Positions 6,906 to 15,609 are shown, counted from the stretch's first letter. The stretch is 22,154 nt of DNA from Ardenticatenaceae bacterium (GCA_020634495.1 JACKBR010000068.1:1-22154); one strand, 5' to 3'. Notes: generated by a model from the letters alone, not told the origin. Numbers and translations are program-made.

Positions 6906-9020
6906 GCCTTCACGATTAAGTGGGGCCTCACCTCTAATTAGCTCGCCCGGTTTTATTATTTGATCAACTTCAACTGTTTGAAGAAATGCTGAAAACAAAC
7001 CAGCAACCGAGCCAGTTAGACCAAAAACAACACTAATAAGCATCATAATGGGTAGAGAATGGCTTAATACAGTAGAAATATCTAGGACTTCTGGTAAGGA
7101 GCTTCTGAGAGATCGGTGATTCGCAAGAGGCAGTAGATACTCGATAGAAGGGGGTGCTGTTGGGGCTTGAACACCTCCGTACCAAATAAAGAAGGGCACT
7201 GAAAACAATGTTACTGCATACGCTATACCAAACACCAACCCTATTATTGTATTTTTTGAGATTTTAGTCAGAGCATTACGCCAGCCGGGAGGAGCAATTT
7301 TGACTTTCGTTATCCGCGAAAATGAGGAGAAACCATTTGTGTTATTTTTTGACAAGTAAAAAATCAACCAAATACTCAACTGCAAAAGCAATCCTGAACT
7401 CACACCCAAAAGCAAACCTAACGCCAAATTACTGAAAGCTCCAAAGATCAAACCAACGATAGATCCAAAAATGACTCCCCAATGAAACAAACTAAGCTTT
7501 TGCATAAAATCAAGTAGATGGGTACTGAAGAAGCCACTTTGAGATTGGGGCAAAATGTTAAGGTCATCTTTGCTTAGGACTAATCTAAAAACTATTCCTG
7601 CGATTACCCCAAGCATAAATACATAAACATTGTTGCCTAATAACCATAGTATCAATCCAAATAACAATCCAGATACTATGCTTGAAGAGAAAACATATAA
7701 ATATGAATTATTACTTAGCCAGCTTGGTTCCAAATCTTCAATAAAGAATACCGTTTGTTTTTGTTTGGCCATATTTAAAGCCAAATTAGATAGCCATAAC
7801 AAAATTTGATTTTTCCTGAACTCAGAATCGTTGACACTTGTGTTATTTGACATAAAGAAGCGCCTTTTGAACATCTCATCCACATACGTATCAAACAAAT
7901 GCTTGCGCCGGTTAGCCAGAGAGCCAAAAGATTGCAACTGCTCACGGGTAAAACCACGATAGGCCAGCGTCATGATGTTGAGGAAAAGGGGAGAATGGGC
8001 CAGTTCGTTGAGGTTGGGATCCGTGGCGAGGGCGTCGCGTACGGCCGTTAGTTCCAGTTCTGGATGGCTGAGATAGGTTTGAATTTGGTCGTCAGTGAGG
8101 AGATGGAGGCGAACGGCCGTTGCCACATTCAACTTTTCTTGCAACTGCTCATAATCCGCCAGACGGCTGCACACCACCAATTCTGCAGGGTGCGCTGCTT
8201 TGAAATAATTGATCGCCTGGACACAAGCATCCCGTGCCTCGGCAGCAACTTCATCCAATCCATCCAACAAATAAAGCAGCAGGTTTTGCGAAATCCAGGT
8301 GCGACTCAATTTCCGCGACATGCCATATTGTAAAAATAATTCCTCAACCAACCATTCCTGAAGCGGTTGTTTTTGCTGCGCCCAGGAAGAAAGGTTGAGA
8401 ATCACAGGAACGGGCTGGCTAGGATCATCTTGGGCAATGGCAATAAGCGCTTCTGCCAGTTGAAGCATTGTGATGGTTTTGCCACTACCAGGTTCACCAA
8501 GGATGAGCAGGGAACGGCCGTATTTGTGAAAAACCGTCATCAAATCATGATCTGCCATCAAATCTGAGCTTTGACCGGTAGTATACAAACTCTTACGGGC
8601 AGTGGCTTCTGGCTGATAGCTTAAATTCAGCTCTATGGTGATTGCTTGAGAAAGGGATTTTTGCAGGAATCCCTCAATCCAGGTTGTTTTGACATTTTGG
8701 AGCAGGTTGTCACGATTCCGCAAATCTCGTGGTGTGGGGACAATTGGGCGCTGCCAATCGAATTGTGGACGCTTTTTTTGCAGCAGAGACAAAAGTTCTG
8801 GCAAACGCCCTGCTCGTTGCAAATTCTCGATCAACCAAGAACATTGTTCTGTTTTTGCCTTTTCCGGCATTTCGTCAGGATCAATGGCCAGATCAAAGCA
8901 AATATCCCTAATTTCTTGGCGGCTAAATGCCTGTGCAATTTGCCGACTAAGAGGGCCGATATCGGGTTGGTGGGGAACGGCCGTTTCAAATTCAACTTTG
9001 TTACGCTGGAAAAATCTCAT
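6879..9020 (-). CDS. EAD7-NACHT-transmembrane STAND-type NTPase, truncated by IS insertion
   Basis: Signal-transducing NTPase of the bacterial NLR-like class; family members act in conflict and antiphage systems, though this protein's role is inferred. Residues 20-90 (LSRQIAQAFSRQEIRDICFD to LQKKRPQFDW) match an effector-associated domain 7. The NACHT NTPase follows: Walker A GEPGSGKT at 175-182, Walker B LLYLLDGLDEV at 248-258, and VVCSR at 282-286. Residues 440-680 hold about six hydrophobic helices rich in GL/GV repeats, likely membrane-embedded. The native sequence ends at Arg696 (position 6933); the last 17 residues (GEAPLNREGLTPTF...) come from the IS right end. The helix-coding part (about 6.9-7.9 kb) is clearly more AT-rich than the sugar cluster. 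Upstream at 9089-9144 is a REPIN; downstream the original gene ran directly into RAYT. NTPase motifs are intact, but loss of the C terminus may abolish function. Confidence 0.9.
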   Translation of the reverse strand: MRFFQRNKVEFETAVPHQPDIGPLSRQIAQAFSRQEIRDICFDLAIDPDEMPEKAKTEQCSWLIENLQRAGRLPELLSLLQKKRPQFDWQRPIVPTPRDLRNRDNLLQNVKTTWIEGFLQKSLSQAITIELNLSYQPEATARKSLYTTGQSSDLMADHDLMTVFHKYGRSLLILGEPGSGKTITMLQLAEALIAIAQDDPSQPVPVILNLSSWAQQKQPLQEWLVEELFLQYGMSRKLSRTWISQNLLLYLLDGLDEVAAEARDACVQAINYFKAAHPAELVVCSRLADYEQLQEKLNVATAVRLHLLTDDQIQTYLSHPELELTAVRDALATDPNLNELAHSPLFLNIMTLAYRGFTREQLQSFGSLANRRKHLFDTYVDEMFKRRFFMSNNTSVNDSEFRKNQILLWLSNLALNMAKQKQTVFFIEDLEPSWLSNNSYLYVFSSSIVSGLLFGLILWLLGNNVYVFMLGVIAGIVFRLVLSKDDLNILPQSQSGFFSTHLLDFMQKLSLFHWGVIFGSIVGLIFGAFSNLALGLLLGVSSGLLLQLSIWLIFYLSKNNTNGFSSFSRITKVKIAPPGWRNALTKISKNTIIGLVFGIAYAVTLFSVPFFIWYGGVQAPTAPPSIEYLLPLANHRSLRSSLPEVLDISTVLSHSLPIMMLISVVFGLTGSVAGLFSAFLQTVEVDQIIKPGELIRGEAPLNREGLTPTFNQQ
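6906..6932 (-). repeat. IS terminal inverted repeat, right
   Basis: Read on the minus strand from 6932 it begins GGTGAGGCCCCACTTAATCG, the imperfect partner of the left end. It also supplies the foreign tail of the truncated NACHT reading frame. Confidence 0.75.
6933..6940. repeat. target-site duplication, right copy
   Basis: Exact second copy of TCTAATTA flanking the IS. In the NACHT frame it encodes the LIR shared by both gene halves. Confidence 0.9.
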
Positions 9021-9088
9021 GGGTGGACACTCTGGACTTTGTTGAAAAACATTGTACAGAGTGACTATTGAATATGCAATGTGGAAAA

Positions 9089-9144
9089 AACCTCCCGCAG
9101 GTTCCTTCCAATACCAACGTCTTGAGTAAAACCTGCGGGAGGTT
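9089..9144 (+). repeat. REPIN-like element, copy 3
   Basis: Arms AACCTCCCGCAGGTT (9089-9103) and AACCTGCGGGAGGTT (9130-9144) flank a 26-base spacer starting CCTTCCAATA. It lies 4 bp beyond the stop of the SIS-domain gene and 69 bp upstream of the NACHT start. The 15-bp stem could also end transcription of the amino-sugar cluster, although no U-run follows. Confidence 0.9.
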
Positions 9145-9148
9145 GGGT

Positions 9149-10186
9149 CTACGTGGTTTTGGTCACCTTGTTGAGGCCACGCGGGGCTTCTGTGTTGTAG
9201 CCTCTAACCTGGGTCAGATGATAGGCAAAAAGCTGTGCCGGGATGATGCTGACCAGCGGCGAAAGCCATTCTGGCAAATCCGCAGGCAGCGGGATGGGTG
9301 AATTGGCCAGCGCCAGCGTGGGCGCATCGTTGCTGATGATGAGCAGCTCGGCCTGTTTTTCCTCGGACAATTTGTGCAGCAAGCTGCGCATGTCGGCCAG
9401 AACAGGGCCAGCGGGAGCCACAGCCATGACGGGAAAACCACGCTCGACAATGGCGATGGGGCCGTGGCGAAAATCGGCGGAGGAGTACGGCTCGGCGACG
9501 ACGTAGGTGAGCTCTTTGAGCTTGAGCGACCATTCGAAGGCGGTGGCGTAGTTGTAGCCACGCCCCAACACTACGCATTGCTGCATGTAGCGGTAACGCT
9601 GGGCCATCTGTGCAATCATTTCATCGTGGGCGAGCACGGCCGTTCCCCATTCCCCTAGTTTCTCAATCGCTGCAAACCGCTCCTGCGCCTGGCCCCAGGC
9701 GGCGGACAGCATGGCGATGGCCAGCAGTTGGCTGGTGTAGGTTTTGGTGGCGGCCACGGCCGTTTCCACCCCGGCATGAATGTTGATGACAAAATCGGCC
9801 ATGTGCGCTAGCGGCGAATCCGGCTCATTGGTGATGGCCAGCGTGGGCTGCCCCTGCCGCTTGCCCTCAGCCACCACGTTCACGATGTCGGGCGACTGCC
9901 CAGACTGCGAAATGCCAATCACCAGCGCACCGCGCAGGCGGGGTGGCTGCTGATACAAACTAAACAGCGATGGCGTGGCCAGCGTCACGGGCAGTCGATT
10001 TTGCGCACCCCACAAATAGCTGGCGTACCGCGCCGCATTGTCCGATGTGCCCCGCGCAGCGATGAAGGCGTGGTGGATGCTGTCCAGCGGCACCGCTTTG
10101 GCGATAGCCTGCACGACTTCTAAATTTTTGCTATAGCTTTGTTGCCAAACGGCCGTTTGTTCATGAATCTCAGCGTGTAAAGTCAT
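9149..10186 (-). CDS. SIS-domain sugar isomerase/deaminase, probable glucosamine-6-phosphate deaminase (NagB-II type)
   Basis: Two-SIS-domain protein matching the isomerase half of GlmS, without the glutaminase domain. In such catabolic clusters it usually deaminates glucosamine-6-phosphate to fructose-6-phosphate, which fits its place directly after nagA. Visible motifs are FIAARGTSDNAARYASYLWG, GISQSGQSPDIVNV, ETAVAATKTYTSQL, VLGRGYNYATAFEWSLKLKE and EPYSSADFRHGP. The frame opens at 10234, but the ATG at 10186 (MTLHAEIHEQTAVWQQSY) is preferred because AAGGAAAT lies just upstream and the start matches family N termini; the protein is then 345 residues. It is last in the amino-sugar run, with a hairpin repeat before it and a REPIN after it. 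An AgaS-type or other amino-sugar deaminase is possible, as substrate cannot be read from sequence. Confidence 0.85.
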   Translation of the reverse strand: MTLHAEIHEQTAVWQQSYSKNLEVVQAIAKAVPLDSIHHAFIAARGTSDNAARYASYLWGAQNRLPVTLATPSLFSLYQQPPRLRGALVIGISQSGQSPDIVNVVAEGKRQGQPTLAITNEPDSPLAHMADFVINIHAGVETAVAATKTYTSQLLAIAMLSAAWGQAQERFAAIEKLGEWGTAVLAHDEMIAQMAQRYRYMQQCVVLGRGYNYATAFEWSLKLKELTYVVAEPYSSADFRHGPIAIVERGFPVMAVAPAGPVLADMRSLLHKLSEEKQAELLIISNDAPTLALANSPIPLPADLPEWLSPLVSIIPAQLFAYHLTQVRGYNTEAPRGLNKVTKTT

Positions 10187-10197
10187 TTTATTTCCTT

Positions 10198-10256
10198 GCC
10201 ACAGAGGGCACAGAGAAAAAAGAGAAATCCTCATACTCCTCTGTGCTCTCTGTGGC
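10198..10256. repeat. CACAGAG-type inverted repeat (family A, copy 1)
   Basis: GCCACAGAGGGCACAGAG at 10198-10215 pairs with CTCTGTGCTCTCTGTGGC at 10239-10256, matching 17 of 18 bases across a 23-base loop. It fills the junction between nagA and the SIS gene and can form a strong hairpin in the transcript. A related copy is at 15519-15596. Confidence 0.85.
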
Positions 10257-10259
10257 TAA

Positions 10260-11405
10260 CTATTTTTGATAAACGATCTTCCCAGCGATGATAGTCGTGT
10301 GTACCTGCAAGTCGGGGGTGAGCAGCAGCAGGTCGGCGTCGCAGTGGGGGGCGAGGCGGCCTTTGTGCGGCAGGCCAAGCAGGTCGGCGGGCGTGCGGGT
10401 GACGGTAGGCAGCGCCTCGGCCAGGGTGCAGTTGGTGAAGCTGATGAGATTGCGTACGGCCGTATCCATCCGCAACAAACTCCCCGCCAGCGTGCCAGAC
10501 GGCAATCGCGCCGTGGTTTCACCCACAATTACCTCATGATCGCCCAGAGCGTAACGACCCGGCGGCATTCCCAGCGCCGCCATGGCATCAGTGACCAGAG
10601 TGAGACGGCCGTTGCCCACCAACTGCCACACCAGCTTAACCAACTCAGGATGCACATGCTCGCCGTCCACAATCAGGCCAATGGTGGCCCGTTCGTCCGC
10701 CAGGAGTGCCCCCGCCAGCCCTGGCTTGCGGTGATGCAGCGGCGGCATGGCGTTGAACAGGTGCGTGCCGTAACGAATCCCGGCATCGAAGCCCGCCGCT
10801 GCTTGAGCGAAATTTGCCGTGGAATGCCCGGCGCTAACAATCACGCCGCGTTTGCTGAGCAACCGCGCTACCGCCAGCGCCCCATCCAGCTCCGGGGCGA
10901 GCGTCACCAATAGCACCCCGTTTTCCGGTAACCAGTTGGCCACTTTTTCAGCGGTGGGGCGTTGCAAATGGGCGGGATTGTGTGCCCCTTTTTTGTCGGG
11001 GTGCAGAAACGGGCCTTCGATGTGCAAACCTAACGGCACTGCCCCTTGAAAACCTTTTGGCGGGCCGTTGATGATAACTTTTTGGGCGGTGGCAACGGCC
11101 GTTAACGGCGATGTAATAATCGTGGGCAAAAAGCTGGTGACGCCAGTTTGCGGCAAAAATTCGGCCACTGCCCAGATGCTGCCAGGCTCGCTGGTGAAGT
11201 CCAGGCCAATGGCCCCGTTGAGCTGCAAGTCAATGAAACCGGGGACCAAATGCAAGCCCGTGGCGTCGATGCAGCTGGCCTTTTCCGGCAGATCGATCTG
11301 GCTGGTGGGGGCGACGGCTTGGATACGGCCGTCCACCAGCAAAACCGTCCCGTCTTCCATCACCTCATCCGGCGTATAAACCGTAGCGTGCTGAATGCAA
11401 ATCAT
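10260..11405 (-). CDS. nagA: N-acetylglucosamine-6-phosphate deacetylase
   Basis: Cytoplasmic amidohydrolase that converts GlcNAc-6-P to GlcN-6-P and acetate. Its 381 residues are the normal length. Family motifs appear in order: [10 protein letters not shown] (55-64), LHIEGPFL with metal-site Glu130, SAGHS with His194, GTHLFNAM with His215, DGEHVHP with His250 near the substrate site, and the catalytic Asp273 in [10 protein letters not shown]. The C terminus ([14 protein letters not shown]) is also typical. The start at 11405 gives [14 protein letters not shown], matching NagA N termini, but no clear ribosome-binding site precedes it. Four ACGGCCGT palindromes lie within. The next gene in the run is the SIS deaminase; the previous one is the GH3 glycosidase. 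Confidence 0.95.
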   Translation of the reverse strand: MICIQHATVYTPDEVMEDGTVLLVDGRIQAVAPTSQIDLPEKASCIDATGLHLVPGFIDLQLNGAIGLDFTSEPGSIWAVAEFLPQTGVTSFLPTIITSPLTAVATAQKVIINGPPKGFQGAVPLGLHIEGPFLHPDKKGAHNPAHLQRPTAEKVANWLPENGVLLVTLAPELDGALAVARLLSKRGVIVSAGHSTANFAQAAAGFDAGIRYGTHLFNAMPPLHHRKPGLAGALLADERATIGLIVDGEHVHPELVKLVWQLVGNGRLTLVTDAMAALGMPPGRYALGDHEVIVGETTARLPSGTLAGSLLRMDTAVRNLISFTNCTLAEALPTVTRTPADLLGLPHKGRLAPHCDADLLLLTPDLQVHTTIIAGKIVYQK

Positions 11406-11410
11406 AAGAA

Positions 11411-11505
11411 GTAATTGGGTAACTGGGTAATTGGGTAATTACTGAATTACCAATTACCGAATTACAAAACTGATTACCGACCACCGATTACTGATTACCG
11501 ACCCC
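11411..11505. repeat. GGTAATC/GGTAATT repeat cluster (family B, copy 1)
   Basis: The stretch is built of repeated GGTAATT/AATTACC and GATTACCG units, including hairpin GGTAATT-ACTG-AATTACC at 11434-11451. AAAACTGATTACCGACCAC (11466-11484) is the exact reverse complement of 14043-14061 in copy 2. The repeat supplies the last codons and stop of the GH3 gene (GVGNQ-stop) and fills the junction to nagA. Confidence 0.8.
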
Positions 11506-13056
11506 CAGCCGCACCGGCAGTTTACCCACAAATGGAATCGCGCCAAACAGAGCATCGGCCAGGGCGCGCATGGAGACAGGCAAAATGCTGTAGCTGCACA
11601 CATGCGTCTGGGTCTGGGGGTAGACGGTGAGGTCGTACGGGGTGCGTAGGGCGACGGTGATGGTGGGTACGGCCGTATCCAACAACCCTCGCACCAGTTC
11701 CGCCTGCATCTCATCCAGCGAGGCGCTCAACGTGCCCACGATAAGCAAATCGTATTCGCTCGCTTTTTGGCGCAGATTAGCAATCTCATCGGCGGTGGGC
11801 GGATGGCTGGTGATAAATTCATCGACGTGCGGGTGATGGGCGCGAACGGCCGTTGCCAGCGTCGGCGTGATGAACGACGACGTATCCGCAGGCGTCAAAT
11901 CCTTCGGCTGGGGCATGATGACGGCAATTTTTGCATCTGATTCCAAACGCAATGGCAGCAAGTTTGCCTCGTTGCGCACCAGGGTGATGGAACGATTGGC
12001 CACTTCCTGAGCCAGCGCCTGATGCTCCGCGCAGCCGACCACTTCCAGCAAGGGCTGTGGCATCTGGCCCACCCATCGCTTCAGCGCCATGATCCGTGCC
12101 AGCGATGGCTGGAGGTGCGTCGCGTCAATGAGGCCGCGCGACAGGGCCAACTGCAAACCGGCATAGAGCCGTTCCTGCACCTCTGCGCTGCTGGTGAGCA
12201 GGAGCAAATCAACTTCGGCGCGAACGGCCGTAATCACATCAACAATCTGCCCCGCCCCCTGCGAAATCGCGCCCATGTCCAGCGCGTCGCTGATGACGAT
12301 GCCGTCGAAGCCCAGCTCGTCCGCACAAAATCGCGCATCACGGCGCGGGAGAGCGTGGCGGGCAGCTCTGTGCTGCCGGTGAGGGCGGGGATGGCAAAAT
12401 GCCCAGTCATCACCAGTTTGGCTCCGGCGTTGATGGCGGTGCGGAACGGCCGTAACTCCACCTCGTCCAATCGTTCCCGGCTGTGGTCCAGCACGGGCAG
12501 GGTGTAATGGGAATCCACTTTGGCCTCGCCAATGCCCGGAAAATGTTTGATCGTGGCGGCAACGCCTTCGGCCTGCATGCCGGCCACCAAAGCAGCAGCC
12601 ATCTTCGGCGGTCAACGCCGGATCATCGCCAAAGCGCGGATGCCGCAGGCGGGTTTTGTGGATTGCTGCTGATGTCGCACACCGGCGCGTAATTGACGTT
12701 GACACCCAGCGCCGCCAGCTCGCCCCATCGCCTGGCCCACCCGTCGGCCAATTTCAGGCATCTCGCGTCGCGCCCAAGGCCATGTTGCCGGGGAACAGTG
12801 TCGTTTCTTCGCCCAGGGCGTTGAGCTGCCCGCCTTCCTGGTCGGTGGCGATGATGAGCGGTGGCTGGTTGGCTTGTTTGGCGATTGATTGTAATTCGGC
12901 CGTTAGCGCCCGCACCTGCGCTGGATTTTGCACGTTCAAACCGCGAAAAAGCGTAAATCCAGCCGGATTCCGTTTCGACAATCCACTCCCGAATCCGCTG
13001 CGGCACGGCAAACCCTCAAACGCCAGCATCAGCTTGTAGCCCAAATCGTTCTTCAT
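11488..13056 (-). pseudogene. GH3-family beta-N-acetylhexosaminidase, frame broken several times
   Basis: Glycoside hydrolase family 3, beta-N-acetylglucosaminidase type (NagZ-like), cleaving GlcNAc from imported chito-oligosaccharides or cell-wall fragments. From the ATG at 13056 (MKNDLGYKLMLAFEGLP) to the stop at 11488 is 1569 bp or about 523 codons. Readable blocks include IIATDQEGGQL, TLFPGNMALGATRD, LGVNVNYAPVCDISSNPQNP, the family motif IKHFPGIGEAKVDSHYTLP and the nucleophile region FDGIVISDALDMGAIS. The C-terminal block from about 12330 is open and continues to the end. Frames change near 12975-13010, 12755, 12600-12650 and 12330. Order and spacing of motifs are preserved, so small indels, possibly sequencing errors, explain the breaks. 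No signal peptide is seen, so action in the cytoplasm after import is likely. It follows permease 2 and precedes nagA. Confidence 0.87.
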
Positions 13057-13063
13057 AAATAAT

Positions 13064-13131
13064 TTCTCAAAGGGAGATTGGGGACTGGATTAGAGACTAA
13101 TAATCTCCAGTCTCCAGTCTCAATCTCCCTA
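13064..13131. repeat. GGAGATT-type repeat (family C, copy 1)
   Basis: Starts TTCTCAAAGGGAGATT (13064-13079), identical to the start of copy 2 at 19538-19553, and continues with GACTGG and AGTCTCC units. The outer arms GGGAGATTG and CAATCTCCC pair. It begins 8 bp upstream of the GH3 ATG and reaches the end of permease 2. Confidence 0.8.
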
Positions 13132-14011
13132 TCCCTTCACCGACCCGCCAACAGCCCCCGCACAAAATAGCGCTGCAAGGAAAGAACACAATCAGCGGGA
13201 TGATCATCGTCAAAAAAGGCCCCGGCAGTGAGCAGATGCCACGCCTCGCCCTTGGTGCCCACCATCGCCGACAGCCGCGAGGTGACGATGGCCACGTCCG
13301 GGTTGGTGCCCAAAAAGACCAGGGCTACCAGCAAATCGTTCCACACCCACAAAATTGGAAGATGGCAAAAGGAGGCAATCGCCGGAACCGACAGCGGCAG
13401 CACCAGCCGGGTAAACGCGGTGTAGTGCGACGCGCCATCGATAAAAGCGGACTCAAACAGTTCCCCGGCAGTTGGGAGATGTAGCTGTAGAGCAAATAAA
13501 TCGCCAGCGGCAGGCCAAAGCCGGTGTGGGCCAGCCAGGTGCCCAAAAAGGTGCCGTTCAGCTTCCAGGCCAGTGTACAGGCGCAGCACGGGGATGAAGC
13601 GCCATTTGCAGCGGCACCACCAGCAGACCGACGACCACGGCAAACAGCCAATCCCGCCCCGGAAAGCGCATCCAGGCGAAGGCGTAAGCGGCAAAGGCAG
13701 CCAGGGTAATGGGAATCACGGTGGCGGGGATGGTGATGATGAGGCTGTTGATGAAGGCGTTGAGCATCCGTCGGCGGTGAGGACGGTGCTGTAATTTTCC
13801 AGCGTCCATTGGCTCATCTGGAAAGGATGCACAAAGGCGGTCCACCAGCCCGTGGTGCGAATCTCGTTGGCCGTGCGGAAGGAGCTGACAAACATGCCCA
13901 CCGTCGGCAATGTCCACAAAAAAGCAGATGAAAGTACGGCCGTTCGCACCGGCATCTTCTGTAAAATTTTTGGATTTGGTTTGTTGTCTGGTTTTGTGTG
14001 TAAGTCGTCAT
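13129..14011 (-). pseudogene. sugar ABC transporter permease 2 (MalG type), frame broken several times
   Basis: Inner-membrane subunit of a CUT1-type sugar importer. The span of about 294 codons from ATG 14011 (MTTYTQNQTTNQIQKF, with GAGGAAAAAG before it) fits MalG-like proteins. Readable blocks in order are RTAVLSSAFLWTLPTVGMFV, LTLAAFAAYAFAW-like helix segments at about 13.7 kb, GTFLGTWLAHTGFGLPLAIY, the EAA loop ELFESAFIDGASHYTAFTRL with VLPLSVPAIAS, and FVRGLLAG at the end. The frame changes near 13960, 13770, 13600-13650, 13465, 13365, 13185 and 13145; the last, in a G run, would restore a SVKG-stop ending at 13129. Without correction the frame ends at 13137. It partners permease 1 upstream. 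No ATPase gene is nearby. Confidence 0.85.
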
Positions 14012-14025
14012 CTTTTTCCTCGTTA

Positions 14026-14101
14026 TCCGTAATCGGTAATCCGTGGTCGGTAATCAGTTTTACTGTTCACCGATTACTGATTACCGCTTACCGCTTACCG
14101 A
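14026..14101. repeat. GGTAATC repeat cluster (family B, copy 2)
   Basis: It holds CGGTAATCAG (14048-14057) paired with CTGATTACCG (14077-14086) and further CGGTAATC/GATTACCG units. GTGGTCGGTAATCAGTTTT (14043-14061) is found inverted in copy 1. The stop codon of permease 1 (14095-14097) lies within it, and it fills the junction to permease 2. Confidence 0.8.
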
Positions 14102-15502
14102 TTGATTCCCTGTCTTCGCAAATTACGAATATTCACCACCATAATCGGCACCACCACCACCAGCAAAATCACCGCCAGCGAACTGGCCCGGCCAAAATTG
14201 CGGAAGTTTGAACATCTCCACAAACATCCGGTTGGCAATCACTTCCGTGTCGAACTTGCCGCTGGTCATCACGTACACAATGTCGAAAACCTTGAGGATG
14301 GCGATGAAAATGGTGGTCGCCACGGTGATGAGCGAGCCTTGAATCATGGGGATGATGACGCGGAAGAAAAGCTGCAATTCCGTTGCGCCGTCCATGCGGG
14401 CCGCTTCAATCACTTCGCCCGGCACGCCCTTCAGCGCGGCGGAGAGCACCACCATGGCAAAGCCGTTTGCAGCCAGATCATGATGACGATGAGCGCGTAG
14501 GTGTTGAAGCTGGTTTCAATCAGCCAGGGGATTGGCTCCAGCCCCAAATTGGTCACCAGGGCGTTGAGCAGGCCAATTTGTGCGCGATTGCCCGGCTGCC
14601 AGGCGTAGACAAACTTCCAGATGACGCTGGCGCCCACAAAAGAGATGGCCAGCGGCAAAGATGAACGATTTGGCCAGCGCCTCCCGCTTCACGCGGTCCA
14701 CCAGCGTGGCAAAGACCAGGCCAATCACCACGCTGCCGCCCGTGCCGATGAGCCAGAGCAAATTGTTGCGGAAGGCAATCTGCATGTCCGGGCTGGTGAA
14801 GGCGAACTGGTAATTTTGCAGCCCCAGCGCCGTCAGGCCAAAGACGCGCCGCTCGGTTCCCGCCTCGTCGGTGATGGTTTTGGGGCGGATGAGCAGCCAG
14901 ACCGGCTTCTCGTTGGCGGTGACGCTGGCCAGCTCAAACTGGTCTGTGTTAATCAGGTAGCGGCTAAAGGTGAGATTTTCGGCGTCGGCCACCAGATCGG
15001 CGGCGATGCTGTCTGAGGCCCAATATTGCTTCGGGCACAGTTTCGGGGACGTTGAGGATGTCCTCGGAGATGCTGGTGTAGAGGGTGTTGAAGGCAGGGT
15101 AGATGAGGTAGGTGGCCAGCAGCAAAATGGCGGGGCCGACGAAGATGAACGGCCGTATCCGCTCCCTAACCCCAAATGGCAGCCGGGCAATCAAATCATT
15201 GGCCACCCAAAAGAGCACCCACACGCCGCCAATGCCTACCAGCAGGGCAACGGCCGTAATCATCAATTTACCCGTCAGCGGATCAGGCCCGTTTCTTGCA
15301 GCGCCGCCAGGGCCGAATCCAGACCCAGCCGCGTGTACAGGTTCAGCAAAGCTGCTCCGGCGCTTCGCGGTCCTTCATAAAGGCCACACTCCAGCGCAAG
15401 ACGAAGAATACGGCCGTAGCCACCCCGCGACAGCGCCGTCCGCGCCAGACCCGTCAGCCCCTTTTCCCCGTTGCCTGTGGCGAAACCATTTGCCCAGCCA
15501 TG
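14095..15502 (-). pseudogene. sugar ABC transporter permease 1 (MalF type), frame broken several times
   Basis: Inner-membrane partner of permease 2 in a CUT1 importer. The clear core runs from about 15266: MMITAVALLVGIGGVWVLFW, then IRPFIFVGPAILLLATYLIY, a periplasmic loop (FSRYLINTDQFELASV), NNLLWLIGTGGSVVIGLVFA, ISFVGASVIWKFVYAWQPG, and the EAA loop LKGVPGEVIEAARMDGATEL with RVIIP. After a one-base correction near 14205 it ends RNLRRQGINR and stops at 14095. Upstream of the core an open block (15275-15520, LARTALSRGGYGRILRLALE) probably belongs to an N-terminal extension; an ATG near 15502 gives MAGQMVSPQATGK, but joining it needs one added base, and a second correction is needed near 15275. 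Further breaks are near 15030, 14655 and 14465. The extension is less certain than the core. Confidence 0.8.
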
Positions 15503-15518
15503 ATCGATCCCTTTTTTC

Positions 15519-15596
15519 ACCGCAGAGGACGCGGAGAACGCAGAGTTTTTGTTTTTTTCTGCGAAGCGGTTGAAAGTACTCCGCGCTCTCCGCGGT
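15519..15596. repeat. CACAGAG-type inverted repeat (family A, copy 2)
   Basis: ACCGCAGAGGACGCGGAG (15519-15536) pairs with CTCCGCGCTCTCCGCGGT (15579-15596), 15 of 18 bases. It lies between the binding-protein gene and permease 1, where a hairpin could lower expression of the permeases relative to the binding protein. Confidence 0.8.
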
Positions 15597-15609
15597 TAAA
15601 TTCTTCTAA

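Larger units (their letters stand above)
5675..6932 (+). mobile_element. IS1-like insertion sequence, about 1.26 kb, single ORF
   Basis: Complete element of 1258 bp. Its ends are imperfect inverted repeats starting GGT: the left end runs from 5675 and the right end ends at 6932, sharing GGT, then CC-C-A, T-A-A and a conserved CGTGA block about 20 bases in. It is bracketed by the 8-bp duplication TCTAATTA. GGT-initial termini, the duplication size and the transposase type all point to the IS1 family, single-ORF (ISMhu11-like) branch. It sits inside the NACHT gene. One base of boundary is ambiguous because a G follows TCTAATTA on both sides. Confidence 0.87.

Noticed and set aside
4553..9144. 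CRISPR array
   Set aside because: Three repeats with fixed 26-base spacers look array-like at first, but the arms are inverted within each unit, units are far apart, spacers are related to each other and there are no cas genes.
15275..15520. An independent 81-residue gene before permease 1
   Set aside because: Its position and frame breaks on both sides fit an N-terminal extension of permease 1 better; no separate family was recognised, so some doubt remains.
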